From: an uncultured Acidimicrobiales bacterium
GTDB taxonomy: Bacteria > Actinomycetota > Acidimicrobiia > Acidimicrobiales > Bin134
Direction: 5' to 3'
Length of the DNA: 64,000 bases
NCBI GenBank assembly: GCA_951813555.1
Contig: OX638344.1
Location: 3,287,076-3,351,075 of the forward strand
This document shows, piece by piece, positions 1 through 9,700 of this stretch (position 1 is the stretch's first letter; each line of letters starts with the position of its first letter). The notes beneath the pieces were generated by a model. The model searched no databases and had not been told where the DNA came from. It saw nothing but the letters and a program-made list of their open reading frames with translations. Made by a program: the position numbers and the translations under genes.

Positions 1-388
1 GCTGGCGATCGGCGGCATGTCCCGGGAGTTTCCCACCTCCTATGGCGACATCGACCTGTGCCTGCGGCTGCGCCGTTCGGGATTTCGGGTGGTGGTCGAG
101 CCCGCCGCAGTGCTGGTCCACCACGAGAGCGCCAGCCGAGAGGCGACTATCGAGCCATGGGAATGGGGCAGATTCATCTATCGATGGGGTGAAGTGATCG
201 ATCCGTGGTACCACCCCGGGTATCAGAGGCCCGACGACCCGGACCACAAGAACCGCAACGCAGATCATCTCGGCCCCGTCGATCCCAAAGGGTCATGGCC
301 TGCCCGCAGCTCGGAAGTTCATTCAAGGATGCACGAATCTCAGATACATGAATACCGGCTGGGAATCCCTCCTAGGATTCACCCATGA
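1..388 (+). CDS. Glycosyltransferase family 2, C-terminal part (truncated by window edge)
   Basis: The reading frame is open from the first bases of the window, so the true start lies upstream. About 128 residues are visible. The stretch reading IGGMSREFPTSYGDIDLCLR matches the acceptor-side motif of GT-A family 2 enzymes (GG..E.f...yeD.DlclRlr), where the aspartates help bind substrate or metal. The tail after it is short and lacks membrane segments. The stop codon overlaps the start of the next gene as ATGA, so translation is probably coupled to the coiled-coil gene and the genes that follow. The likely role is transfer of a sugar from a nucleotide-sugar donor during surface-glycan synthesis. 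The sugar specificity cannot be read from this fragment. Confidence 0.8.
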   Translation, partial: LAIGGMSREFPTSYGDIDLCLRLRRSGFRVVVEPAAVLVHHESASREATIEPWEWGRFIYRWGEVIDPWYHPGYQRPDDPDHKNRNADHLGPVDPKGSWPARSSEVHSRMHESQIHEYRLGIPPRIHP

Positions 389-732
389 CCGCTGATCTGG
401 TCGATGGCGAAGATCCTGAGCAGCTCCGCCACGAGATTCTCCGTCTTCGAGATCAAGCACTCGGGGCCGAAGTTCACGGTCAATATCTCCGCAAACGGGT
501 TGCAGAGCTGGAAGACCAGGTCGCCGAACGCGATGCCCGCATCGAGGAATGGAAAGACCGCGTTCTCGAGCGAGACACCCGCATCGCCGAGCGAGACACC
601 CGCATCGCCGAGCGAGACACCCGCATCGCTGAGCGAGACGCCAAGATTCTCAGCCTGCACGGCGACCTGGCCCGCCCGGTTTTCATCCGGCTGGCCCGAC
701 GACTCGCCCGGGGATCGCGCAAGAATGCCTAG
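385..732 (+). CDS. Small coiled-coil protein of the glycan locus
   Basis: This 115-residue protein is mostly charged helix. Residues about 15-85 contain heptad-like repeats, and residues 62-85 are made of three copies of a seven-residue unit (ERDTRIA) encoded by a 21-base repeat. No signal peptide or membrane segment is visible, and the C-terminus is basic (RLARRLARGSRKN). It overlaps the upstream glycosyltransferase by 4 bases (ATGA) and the downstream methyltransferase-like gene by 8 bases, so it belongs to the same operon. Coiled coils in polysaccharide loci can act as spacers or length rulers, as in WbdD, but that role here is inference. No specific family was recognised. Confidence 0.6.
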   Translation: MTADLVDGEDPEQLRHEILRLRDQALGAEVHGQYLRKRVAELEDQVAERDARIEEWKDRVLERDTRIAERDTRIAERDTRIAERDAKILSLHGDLARPVFIRLARRLARGSRKNA

Positions 733-1708
733 TCCCGACTCCATCGACACCGAACGGGTCAGTGCGACAATCGAGGCTGAGGCCGAGAAGCAGCGCCGTC
801 AAGACGGCATGATCGCCCAGCTCGAACTCACGATCGAGCAGACATGGGCCGACATCACCCCATCAAGGGCGGTGGTCGACGGCGGCGAGGGCCATCTCTT
901 GGACCAGGCCGCGAGCCTGGCTGCGCTCGACCCGCAGGTGCCCGTCGGATCGCGTCGGGGACTGCGCGGCGTCAAGTGGCTGATCCGCAAGCTGACCTAC
1001 TGGTACATCCGGTTCTTGACCGACCAGTTCAACGTGTTCGCCGGAGTGCTGATCCGGCACCTGCGCAGCCTCGAAGCCCGCCTCGGACACCTGGAAGCGG
1101 CCGTCAGCCAACCCGTCGACCACTCCGGTCCGACGGCCTCGGACTGCTTGGACGATCCCCCTGAGCCATCGCCCACGGTGGTGTCCCGCGTGGCGGACTT
1201 GGCGGGCTCCGGTCCGTGCTTGGTGCTGTCTGGCGGGGAGGGCGCCATCGTGCAGGCCATCGGCGACCGAGGCATCCGCGCCCGCGGCGCCGAGCAAGAC
1301 CCCGACCGCGTCCTCGCCGGCCTGCGCCGCGGGGCCGACATCCGACCCGGTGACGCGCTCGCCTATCTGGCCGATGCCGATGACGAGGGATTTGGCACGA
1401 TCGTATTGACGGGACTCGTGGAGAAGCTGCCGCCGAGTGCCTTGCAGGGAGTTATCGACCAAGCCGGCCGCAAGCTCAAAGGGACCGGCCGGATCGTCGT
1501 TGTGGTGGCCGATCCAGCGAACCGGAGCCGAGTCGATTCGGAACTGGGATCAGGGCTGGGCATCTCGCCGACAACCTGGCGACATCTGTTGGAGCGGGCC
1601 GGATTCGACGCCCGTCTGGAGCCCTGCCCCGACTCTCGCATCGCGGAGATCGTCGTGGCCCACCGCACGGCAATCCCGTCGGTCGACTCCAGCCAGAGCC
1701 AACCATGA
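725..1708 (+). CDS. Methyltransferase-like protein with predicted N-terminal helical region
   Basis: A protein of about 327 residues. The frame is open further upstream to 404, but that extension is an out-of-frame shadow of the coiled-coil gene, so the ATG at 725 (8-base overlap) is chosen. Residues 1-60 are polar and helical. About residues 95-135 form a helical, partly hydrophobic stretch. From about residue 160 there is a Rossmann-like segment (CLVLSGGEG, then a nucleotide-side acidic residue, then IVLTGLVEKLP and RIVVVVADP) laid out like a class I SAM-dependent methyltransferase. The glycine-rich motif I is atypical (SGGEG), so catalytic activity is uncertain. Context suggests modification of a growing glycan or a scaffolding role. 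It overlaps the next gene as ATGA. Confidence 0.6.
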   Translation: MPSPDSIDTERVSATIEAEAEKQRRQDGMIAQLELTIEQTWADITPSRAVVDGGEGHLLDQAASLAALDPQVPVGSRRGLRGVKWLIRKLTYWYIRFLTDQFNVFAGVLIRHLRSLEARLGHLEAAVSQPVDHSGPTASDCLDDPPEPSPTVVSRVADLAGSGPCLVLSGGEGAIVQAIGDRGIRARGAEQDPDRVLAGLRRGADIRPGDALAYLADADDEGFGTIVLTGLVEKLPPSALQGVIDQAGRKLKGTGRIVVVVADPANRSRVDSELGSGLGISPTTWRHLLERAGFDARLEPCPDSRIAEIVVAHRTAIPSVDSSQSQP

Positions 1709-2766
1709 GCCCTGTTGTCGATATTCTGATTCCGCAGCTGGCCACTGGTGACGCCACTAGCAACCACACCCGGCTGATTCAAGAACTCCTCGAGGGGCGG
1801 GGCATCGAAGTCCGCATAGTGGTTGAGCGCAAGACCCGGTCAGGCAGTGGCGCGATCTCCATCGACAAATGGAAGGCTGATGGCCAAGTGTCGATACTTC
1901 AGCACTCCATCGGCTCAGAGGTTGCCGAGAAGGTTATCCGGCGCAAGATCCCGATCGTGCTGAACTACCACAACATCACGCCCTCGAGCTTCTTCGATGC
2001 CTGGCAGCCGGAGTTGGCCAAGAGCGTGGCGCGCGGGCGCCAGCAACTGGGCCAATTGGCAGCCCTCACTGTCCGAGGCATCGCCGACTCTGAGTTCAAC
2101 GCCCAAGAGCTCAGAGACTTGGGCATCAACGACGTGGTGGTATCACCCGTGCTGTGGCAGATGTCCGGCAGCGCATTCCAGGCCGAGCAGAGCACCGGCG
2201 CGGTATCTGAAGACGGCGGAACCGTGCTGTTCGTGGGTCGGCTGGCACCCAACAAGTGCCAGCACGATCTCATCGCCGCCTTCACTGTCCTATCCCGATT
2301 CCGGCCCCAGGCGCGGCTCGTGCTGGTGGGCGACGCCTCCCCGCCCCAATACCGGCAATCCCTGAAGAGGCTCGCCCGGCAGCTTGATGTTCATGACCAG
2401 ATGGTCTTCACCGGCAAGGTCTCCGACAAGAACCTGTTCGAGTGGTATCGGAAGTCGGACGTGTTCGCCTGCGCGTCGGAGCACGAAGGCTTCGGCGTGC
2501 CCCTGGTGGAGGCCATGGCCAACGGCCTGCCGGTAGTGGCCTATGACGCGGCTGCCGTAGCCGAAACAGTCGGCAATTCCGGCATCGTGCTCCGGGACAA
2601 GCGGCCATTGACGATGGCCATGGCCCTGAACCGGGTGTTGGGCGACGGCCAGCTCAACCAGTGCCTGCGCGACCGCGGCATCAGATCAGCCCAGCGGTTC
2701 GAAAACTCCGTCACCCGCGAGCAGATGTGGATCGCCCTAAAGGACTTGCTCGACACTGGGGCTTGA
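1705..2766 (+). CDS. Glycosyltransferase family 4 (GT-B fold)
   Basis: A 353-residue cytoplasmic enzyme of the GT-B type. The C-terminal donor domain begins with VLFVGRLAPNKCQHDLI (about residue 175). It carries the family signature EHEGFGVPLVEAMANGLPVV near residue 258, where the first glutamate of the EGFGVPLVE core contacts the sugar nucleotide. The N-terminal acceptor domain starts directly (VDILIPQLATGDATSNH) with no signal peptide. The ATG overlaps the preceding stop by 4 bases. It is the last plus-strand gene of this block and ends 14 bases from the stop of the convergent WbdD-like gene. The expected job is adding a hexose or deoxyhexose to the polymer made by this locus. Specificity is unknown. 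Confidence 0.9.
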   Translation: MSPVVDILIPQLATGDATSNHTRLIQELLEGRGIEVRIVVERKTRSGSGAISIDKWKADGQVSILQHSIGSEVAEKVIRRKIPIVLNYHNITPSSFFDAWQPELAKSVARGRQQLGQLAALTVRGIADSEFNAQELRDLGINDVVVSPVLWQMSGSAFQAEQSTGAVSEDGGTVLFVGRLAPNKCQHDLIAAFTVLSRFRPQARLVLVGDASPPQYRQSLKRLARQLDVHDQMVFTGKVSDKNLFEWYRKSDVFACASEHEGFGVPLVEAMANGLPVVAYDAAAVAETVGNSGIVLRDKRPLTMAMALNRVLGDGQLNQCLRDRGIRSAQRFENSVTREQMWIALKDLLDTGA

Positions 2767-2780
2767 TCTGGCCGACGGCC

Positions 2781-4703
2781 TCAGCGCTGGCCGAATCGCC
2801 GAAGGAGCCCGCTGATCTTGTTGTGGATCCGCTCCCGCCAGGCCACCCGGGCCAGGCGGGCCCGAGCCGCAGCCAGCTCTGCCCGCTCTTGCATCAGCTC
2901 CGCCTCGGCTTGGACTAGGCGGGCTTGGGCCTGCTCCAACTCATCAGCCGTCTGACGGGGGCCGGCGAGCTCGGCAATCAGCTCCTGTTGCCGGTGAACC
3001 AGGTGGTTCATACGCCGGTACGGGGCCAGCGGAGACCATAGAAGATCCATCCGGGAGCGGCTTCCGGCATCTTTCAGTTCTGCCAACCGGACCGCCGGCA
3101 GGCGGTAGACCCGACGAATCAGATCCTCCTCGGCCTGCCGCCACTGTTCCATCAGCTCGTCGTCGATGTCCTCGCCGATTAATCCGCCCAGGTAAGCCAC
3201 CAAGCGGTCGTTGCTCCAGGTGACCGGCCAGGGCAGGTGGCAGCGGGCGCTCAACATGGCCGACACTGCCTTCCAAAGCCCTCTGACCATGGCCAACCGG
3301 GCATCCACTCCCCCGGCGGCCACCCATTCCCGGTCCACGAACTCGAGGCCGTCAGCAGTCACTACGAAATTGTCAGGCCCGGCATCCAGCCACTCCGGGG
3401 GCAGCACCCGAGCAGCATCGGCCGGCAGGTAGGGGTGAGGCGTAGAAACCGAGTCAATCGGCCTCTCATGAGCGGCCAATGCGGCCCGCCACGCGCGCAG
3501 CAGCCCGGCTATCCCGTCGCCGTCGCCCTGGCGAGCGCAGTCCAGCAAGCTCTGCTCGAGATTGCGGCCTGCCACATAGGCCTCCTCAGCCACCTCGACT
3601 TGCCCGAGCCATTCTTCAAAATCTTCGGCTCTGTCTTCGGCCAGGAGACGGCGTCTCATGGTCAAGCCCTGATTCGAGTTGACCATCACGGCTTGTTGCC
3701 TCCAGCGCCGTCGGCGGTCGGGTGCCACCCGCCACGCCAGCACCCCCTGGTCAACCCGCTCCGCCACTGCCTCGGGTTCCCGGCCAGCCACAACCAAGAA
3801 CGAATTGGCAACATCGGTTCCCAGGCCCGCCGTCAGCAGCGCTCGGTGGGCAGCTCGGTCATCGGCGACCAGCACCGGACGGAAGTACTCAGTGCTGGTC
3901 GGATGACCCACAATTTGGTCGACCATGTCAACCCCGCCTGGCTGGCCGTAGATCTCCTCGGCCAGCACCGCGGAGGGCAGTTTGTAGTCGGGAAATGGGT
4001 AGAGCCATTTCTGAGCAGCCAATCCTGCGTCGGCCAGCATCTGGACCAGTTCCCGTCGAGACCACGTGGTCGGCTCGCCGTCGCGGTAGCCTTCGCAGCC
4101 CACCCAGGGCAGACCCAGATGGTCCTCGGGAAAGCCCAGCAGATACTTGAGCCCCAGGCGGTTCTCGATGGCCAGCACCACCACCCCGCCTGGGGCCAGG
4201 GCATCCACCACCAGGTTGAGAAATGCGGCAGGCCCGTCGCTCCCGCCGTGGCTGGTCCCGGCATATTCCAGCACCCCCACCACCAAAACGACGTCGTAGG
4301 CCTCTCGCCGGTCGGCACCCAGCCCGTCGAGTGGGCCGCACAAGACATCGACGCTCTCAAGCCCGGCGCAGCGATGGGCGATCAGCTCCGCTCGGGCCGC
4401 GCTGCCTTCCACCGCGGTCACCGCCGCCCCCCGGTCGGCGCATATCCGGGTATTGACCCCCGAGCCCGCCCCTACGTCCAGCACTCGGTCATCGGAGCCG
4501 ATGTTCACCGGGGCCAACAGGACGGCCCGCTCTGGCGCCAGGTGATAGGCCGTGGGCCAATCTCGAATGGCGGCAGCCAATTCATCAGACCCCACTCGGC
4601 GGTCTTCGACGGTGCGGAACAGGGCCAACAGCTCGGCCTCGGCCCCGTCGGCATAAGGCAGCGAGTCGCCGATTGAGATGACCGGGCGGGGCTCAGGACT
4701 CAC
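2781..4703 (-). CDS. WbdD-like methyltransferase / kinase-like / coiled-coil protein (putative glycan chain terminator)
   Basis: A 640-residue multidomain protein. Residues about 45-260 form a class I SAM methyltransferase with motif I VLDVGAGSGVNTR near residue 72 and a motif II acidic position in AVEGS. Residues about 300-520 look like a divergent kinase (APH-like) fold, with DAGPDNFVV followed by FVDREW near residue 456 at the positions of the catalytic Asn and metal Asp. Residues about 580-620 are a coiled coil (ELEQAQARLVQAEAELMQER), and the C-terminus is a basic amphipathic helix. This order matches E. coli WbdD, which caps O9a chains and measures their length. The gene lies next to wzt- and wzm-type genes. 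The capping role is inference, and the kinase half is weakly conserved. Confidence 0.75.
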   Translation of the reverse strand: MSPEPRPVISIGDSLPYADGAEAELLALFRTVEDRRVGSDELAAAIRDWPTAYHLAPERAVLLAPVNIGSDDRVLDVGAGSGVNTRICADRGAAVTAVEGSAARAELIAHRCAGLESVDVLCGPLDGLGADRREAYDVVLVVGVLEYAGTSHGGSDGPAAFLNLVVDALAPGGVVVLAIENRLGLKYLLGFPEDHLGLPWVGCEGYRDGEPTTWSRRELVQMLADAGLAAQKWLYPFPDYKLPSAVLAEEIYGQPGGVDMVDQIVGHPTSTEYFRPVLVADDRAAHRALLTAGLGTDVANSFLVVAGREPEAVAERVDQGVLAWRVAPDRRRRWRQQAVMVNSNQGLTMRRRLLAEDRAEDFEEWLGQVEVAEEAYVAGRNLEQSLLDCARQGDGDGIAGLLRAWRAALAAHERPIDSVSTPHPYLPADAARVLPPEWLDAGPDNFVVTADGLEFVDREWVAAGGVDARLAMVRGLWKAVSAMLSARCHLPWPVTWSNDRLVAYLGGLIGEDIDDELMEQWRQAEEDLIRRVYRLPAVRLAELKDAGSRSRMDLLWSPLAPYRRMNHLVHRQQELIAELAGPRQTADELEQAQARLVQAEAELMQERAELAAARARLARVAWRERIHNKISGLLRRFGQR

Positions 4704-4718
4704 CGGCGCATCCCAAGC

Positions 4719-5945
4719 TCAGCACCGAGCCCGCCAGTCGCCGTCCAGGTTCAACAGTCCGTTGGCCTGGGGGTCGGGCTCACCGGAGACTTGCAGCCAG
4801 AATTCCCGGGCCCGGCGGTCGTAGAGGAAGGAGGCTTCAGAATCCTGCACGGCGGCGTTGACATGGAACGCACCCGAGCGGAACGGGATGCGAGGCAATC
4901 GGAACTCCACCCACCCCTCTCCGTCCAACTTGCCGGGGCGGAACCCGCCGACATGGGAGCGGGGGCCGGCCAGATGGAAATTGTTGTGGTCGTAGAAGCC
5001 GAGCGAGAACACCGGGTCTTCAATCGGCTCGGAGGCGCGGTAGTGGATTCGCACGATCAGGGGGTCGCCGGACGCAAAGGTCTTGGGCCGGTGTCCGGCT
5101 TCGTCATAGAACTCCAGATCGGTGATGCGCAGGGGGGTTTCCCCCTCGTCCTCAGGGCGGGGCCGATGCCCTACCAAAGCCGCCCCCTCGGTATCGACGG
5201 TATCGAGGTAGGCGTTGATCACATCCTGCGGCTCGCCCACCGCGGCCACCAGACCCCGATTCAGCCACGCCATCTGATCGCAGTTGGCCCGCAGCATCCC
5301 CAGATCGTGGCTGACCAGCACAATGGTCACCCCTTGGGCTCGCAGCGCCTCCAAGTGGCTGAAGCAACGCAGCTGGAACTCCTCGTCGCCCACGGCCACC
5401 ACCTCGTCGACAATGAGGACCTCGGGATCGACGTGGACGGCCACCGCGAATCCCAGCCGCACGTACATGCCGCTGGAGTAGATCTTCACCGGGCTGTCGA
5501 TGAACTCCTCCAAACCCGCGAACTCGACGATCTGATCCACCCGGTCGTCGATCTGGGATTTGGGCACGCCGAGCACCGAGGCATTGAGGTAGATATTCTC
5601 GCGCCCGCTCAGCGCCGGGTGGAACCCCGCCCCCAGCTCCAAGAGGGCCGATGTACGGCCTTGGACCTCGACTCGGCCCTGAGTGGGCCGGTAGATGCCG
5701 GCCATGACTCGCAGCAGGGTGGACTTGCCCGATCCATTGCGTCCGACCAGTCCATACAGCGAACCCTGGGGCACCTCCAAGCTGACGTCTCGAAGCGCCC
5801 AGAACGGCTCGCTGCGCACCCGGCGGAACGGTTGGCCCGATCCGGGGCGCAACCCCGTCCACGCCTCCTTCAAGCTGAGGGGCCGGTCCAAGGTCAGCCG
5901 GAAGCGCTTGGACACGCCATCGACGATCACCGCGTTCTTGCCCAT
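4719..5945 (-). CDS. wzt: ABC transporter ATPase of polysaccharide export, Wzt type with C-terminal domain
   Basis: A 408-residue ATPase. Walker A GRNGSGKST lies near residue 67, the signature YSSGMYVRL near 158 and Walker B VLIVDEVVAVGD near 175, with the H-loop in LVSHD. The spacing is that of the TagH/Wzt/RfbE subfamily. After the ATPase core (about residue 240) comes an extra region of about 160 residues rich in beta strands, at the position of the Wzt carbohydrate-binding domain. In Gram-negative O9a systems that domain recognises the capped chain end. The gene lies 3 bases from the permease gene and 15 bases before the WbdD-like gene, which fits a coupled cap-and-export system. The exported polymer is probably rhamnose-containing, judged from neighbours. 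Confidence 0.9.
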   Translation of the reverse strand: MGKNAVIVDGVSKRFRLTLDRPLSLKEAWTGLRPGSGQPFRRVRSEPFWALRDVSLEVPQGSLYGLVGRNGSGKSTLLRVMAGIYRPTQGRVEVQGRTSALLELGAGFHPALSGRENIYLNASVLGVPKSQIDDRVDQIVEFAGLEEFIDSPVKIYSSGMYVRLGFAVAVHVDPEVLIVDEVVAVGDEEFQLRCFSHLEALRAQGVTIVLVSHDLGMLRANCDQMAWLNRGLVAAVGEPQDVINAYLDTVDTEGAALVGHRPRPEDEGETPLRITDLEFYDEAGHRPKTFASGDPLIVRIHYRASEPIEDPVFSLGFYDHNNFHLAGPRSHVGGFRPGKLDGEGWVEFRLPRIPFRSGAFHVNAAVQDSEASFLYDRRAREFWLQVSGEPDPQANGLLNLDGDWRARC

Positions 5946-5948
5946 CGG

Positions 5949-6776
5949 CTACAACTCCTCGGCGATGTCGCGGGTCCGCACCTTGAACATCAGCCAGCCG
6001 CCCGCGCCCACCGCCAACGAGATCAGAGCCATAAGGCCCAATCGAAGCAGACCGGGCCAGTCCAGCCCGTACAGCAGCTCGCGGGAGGCCTCGGTGAACT
6101 GGGACAGAGGATTCAGCCGGATGATGTCTCGTGCCGGCAGCCCCATAGCCCGTTCGGGAATCAACGACAGCGGATAGACGATCGGCGTCACGTAGAAGAG
6201 GAACTGCAAGGCGATCGTGGACAGATAGCCCACGTCGCGATAGCGCACGTTCCAGACGCTGAGCACCAGTCCGATCCCGAGGGCGAAGATCGAGAAAAAC
6301 AGCAGGAGAACCGGCCACAGCAGAAAGGTCCAACTCACATTTGCCAGACTGATGAGGATAAGCATCAATATGGACCCCTCGATGGCCGCTTGAAACAGCA
6401 CCGTAAAAAGGGCGGCCACTGCTGGCGCCTCCGGGGGGAAATACACCTTGCCCAATAGCGACCCGAGGTCCAGCAGCGCGCTCATGGCCCCGGTGATCAC
6501 CCCGTAGAAGGCGTTCCACATGACCAGCGCACAGAACAAGTAGAGGGCGAAGTTGTCAAAGCGCCCGTTGCCCGCCCGGGGGGGGTCGAACTTCAGCAGC
6601 ACCCCGAAGACCAGGGCGTAGATGGCCAGCGTGGCCGCCGGATTGAGCATCGACCACAGCCAGCCCAGCACCGACCGCTTGTAGCGCGCCCCCAGCTCTC
6701 GCTGCACCAGCCGCCCGATCAGCTCGCGGTAGCCCCAGATCTCCAGTACGCCGCCCCGGCTGGTCATCTCAGTCAT
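5949..6776 (-). CDS. wzm: ABC transporter permease of polysaccharide export, Wzm/TagG type
   Basis: A protein of about 275 residues with six predicted membrane segments (for example LAIYALVFGVLL and LLFFSIFALGIGLVLSVW). The N-terminal signature YRELIGRLVQRELGARYKRS followed by LGWLWSMLNPA is typical of the ABC-2 family permeases that export O-antigen or teichoic acid. The frame is open to 6968, but the extra residues are a shadow of the upstream glycosyltransferase. The start chosen is the ATG at 6776, which overlaps that gene by 8 bases; an ATG at 6767 is the alternative. It pairs with the Wzt-type ATPase 3 bases downstream and would form the membrane channel for an undecaprenyl-linked glycan. 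Confidence 0.9.
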   Translation of the reverse strand: MTEMTSRGGVLEIWGYRELIGRLVQRELGARYKRSVLGWLWSMLNPAATLAIYALVFGVLLKFDPPRAGNGRFDNFALYLFCALVMWNAFYGVITGAMSALLDLGSLLGKVYFPPEAPAVAALFTVLFQAAIEGSILMLILISLANVSWTFLLWPVLLLFFSIFALGIGLVLSVWNVRYRDVGYLSTIALQFLFYVTPIVYPLSLIPERAMGLPARDIIRLNPLSQFTEASRELLYGLDWPGLLRLGLMALISLAVGAGGWLMFKVRTRDIAEEL

Positions 6777-9700
6777 GACCGGACTCGGGATCGCACAGGT
6801 AGTCGTACACGTCGGCCAGGTTCTCGCCCCAGCGGGCGTGGCGGGAGGCGATGTCGGCCAGGCCCTGCTCGGCCAACCGCCGGCGGCGGGCCGGATCCCG
6901 GGCCAAAGCGACGATCTCCGCGGCCAGCCCGTCGGCGGTCTGAGGCGATTGCATGCAGTTGTGGTCATGGCGCAGCAGCCAGTCGCCGGCGGGGTTCTCG
7001 AACGACACCACCGCGGCGCCGCAAGCCATCAGCTCCAGCGGCAAATAGGAAGGGTGCTCGGAGGTGGTGAGGGCCACTCCGATGTCGCAAGTGCGATACA
7101 GCGGGCCCGTCTCCCGGTAGTCGAGCTGGCCCATGTGGGTGATGAAGGCGTCCATGTGCTCGGGGAAGGCCCACGATCCCGCGGTCACGATGCGCACGTC
7201 GTCGGCCAACTCGTCCTTCACCAGGCGCACGGCTCGAGCGGCCAGCTCCCAGCAGTTGCGCAAATGGCCGGGGCGGGCATAGATGAACACGGTCACCGGG
7301 CGGTCGGGATCAGGCTCGATGCGGTCGCGGGCGTGGAAGACCGAGCCGTCCACCGCGGGCCAGAAATGACGGGCGACGCCCCCGTAGCGATCCCGGTAGA
7401 CGTCGGCCAGATGCCCGGTGTTGCACAGCCCGTAGAGCCCCAGGCGGTAGCTGTGCTCAGCCAGGGCATAGAGCGTGCCCGCCGGGTAGAACATGGGCTC
7501 GAAGTCCTGGATGAGATAGAAGCGGCGGGCCTGGCCGGGGGTGCGGGCTGCGAAGTAGGCGGTGGTCCACATGGTGGCGATGGCCGCGTCGGCCGGAGGC
7601 ACATCGTCGGGATCGAAAGCGAATGAGTCGTGATAGACGATGGGGCTGCCGGCCAGCGACCGGAAGGCGGCGGCGATCCCCGACCGGTACCACCGCTCGT
7701 CGTGGTCGACGGGGCCGGTCATGACCATGAACCGGTTCTCCACCCCATGGTGGACGGCCAAGTGGTCGGCCAGGCGGAACACGGTGTGGATGCCCCCGTA
7801 GAACGGATTCTGGAATTCGGGCACGTACCAGTTGACCGTTCTCACCTCTCGGCGGCTCCCAACCGCCCGGTGGCCTCGGCGAACCGCTTCGGCAAGGTCC
7901 CGGTCAGCCTTGGAGGCGAGCGCCAGGGCGTGGGCCTCTCCCGTTTCGTTGCGCTGGTAGAAGACGTCCATGGGCCGCCCCAGCATCTCGGTCAGCTGCT
8001 CGAGCACGCCCGGCCTCTCCTCGCAGTGCAGCACCGGCTCGGGATGAGCCGCGCTGAGGTTCGGGGAGAAGTAGGGGTCGCCCCCCATCAGCCACCGCTG
8101 GTAGGCCCAATAGCTGGCAAACACGTCGTTGTCGGGCACATGCGGACCTCGGGTGGCCGACTCCCTGTGGGTGATCGGGGTGGCTGCGGCGACCACATTG
8201 CGATATCCGGCCTGCCGGGCCCGCAGTCCGAGCACCACATCGCTGCCGCACAGCTCCAAGCGCTCGTCGAATCCGCCGACCTCCTCGAACACCGTGCGAC
8301 GGATGGCCAGGCAGGCGCCGGTGACGGCCACGGTGTTGCGGGTCCAATCGTTGGGTCCCAACAGGGTGTCAGAGTGCGGTGCCATGCCCTGGAACAGATG
8401 ACCGGCCAGGCCGGTCATCCCGATGATCACCCCGCCGAACTGGATGAGGCCGTGGTCGTCGATGAGCTGGAGGCCGGCCACCCCGATCTCCGGGCGCTGG
8501 GCCCAGCCGACGAGGTTGTGGAGCCACTGGGGGTGGCCGGGCGAGGTGTCGTCGTTCAAGAACACCAACACTTCGCCGGTGGCCTGCTCGGCAGCCTGAT
8601 TGTTGACCGCGGAGTAGTTGAACGGCTCATCCCACCAGATGATCCGAGGGCTGAGGTCGCCGACCTGACCCTGATACCAGGCCTCGTTGTCGGAGCTTTG
8701 GCCGCCGTTGTCGACAATGATGAGCTCGAGGGCGGGATATTCGGCCGAGCGGATCAGCTCGAACGCCCCCTCCAACAGCTCTCGGTTGTGACGAGTGGCG
8801 ATGATGACGGTGACCGGCACATCTCGATCCCGCGTCCACACCAGATGGACGCCGCCTTCACCGGCTTCGGCCCGAGCCGGCCACCCCCGACTCAACAGCC
8901 AGCGGTTGACCAGCTCGAGGTGGTGGGGCCCGATGCCGTGATCGCGTCTGCTGAGCGTTTGCAGCACCGCCGACAATCGGCCCACCTGCTGGTCGTTGAG
9001 TTCGAGGCCCAGCAACAGATCCCACCACAGCGAGTCGTCGTCGATCCCGGCCGACCGATATCGGCGGGCGGCATCTGGTTGCAATTTGCGCGCCCGCACC
9101 GCAAAAGACCGCCCGATGTAGTTGGCACACACCAGAAGATCGGGTGACCAGCCCGGCTTGAGGCGAGGCTGGCTCAGGCGGTCCAGGTCGCCCTCGAAGT
9201 AGACACCGCCGGGCATCCCGTCTTGGTGCCACTCCCACACCTGGGCCAGGCCGTCGAGATCGTCGTCCCAATACACCAGCTCGAGCCAAGGGTCGCGCCA
9301 TGCGGCCTGCGCGATCTGATACACCGCATCGGGCCTCAGGCGATCGCCGGCCCTCAACAGCACCACCAAGTCTCTCGGGCATTCTTGCGACAGCCGATGG
9401 AATTCATCGGCCAGACCGCTGGGCTCCACCTTGACCACCTCGACCAGCCCCCACGACTGGTTTGTCAACGACGCCTCGCTGGCCGCTACATCGCCGCCGT
9501 CGTCCACCACCAGCCCCCACACCCGCCGGGGCCGCGGCCACTCTTCGAACCACTGGCGCTGAACCGCCAAGATGCTGGGATCGGCCGGCAGTCGGCAGAA
9601 CCAGTCTTGATAGGAAATCCCGGCGGGCTCGGCCGACGATTCGGGCCGCGGCCCCAGCCCGGGCTGAGGCTTGGAACCGCGCCGACGCCTCTGCCACTCG

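Noticed and set aside
568..640. 21-base tandem repeats resembling a short CRISPR
   Set aside because: The units are adjacent with no spacers and encode heptads of a coiled coil in frame.
404..724. N-terminal extension of the methyltransferase-like gene
   Set aside because: It is an alternative frame of the repeat-rich coiled-coil gene; the ATG at 725 fits the overlap pattern better.
3237..4676. 479-codon open frame on the plus strand
   Set aside because: It is antisense to the WbdD-like gene, which has clear domains; its translation shows no motif and is typical of shadow frames in high-GC DNA.
4791..6458. 555-codon open frame on the plus strand
   Set aside because: It lies opposite the Wzt/Wzm-type genes, both of which have unmistakable family motifs.
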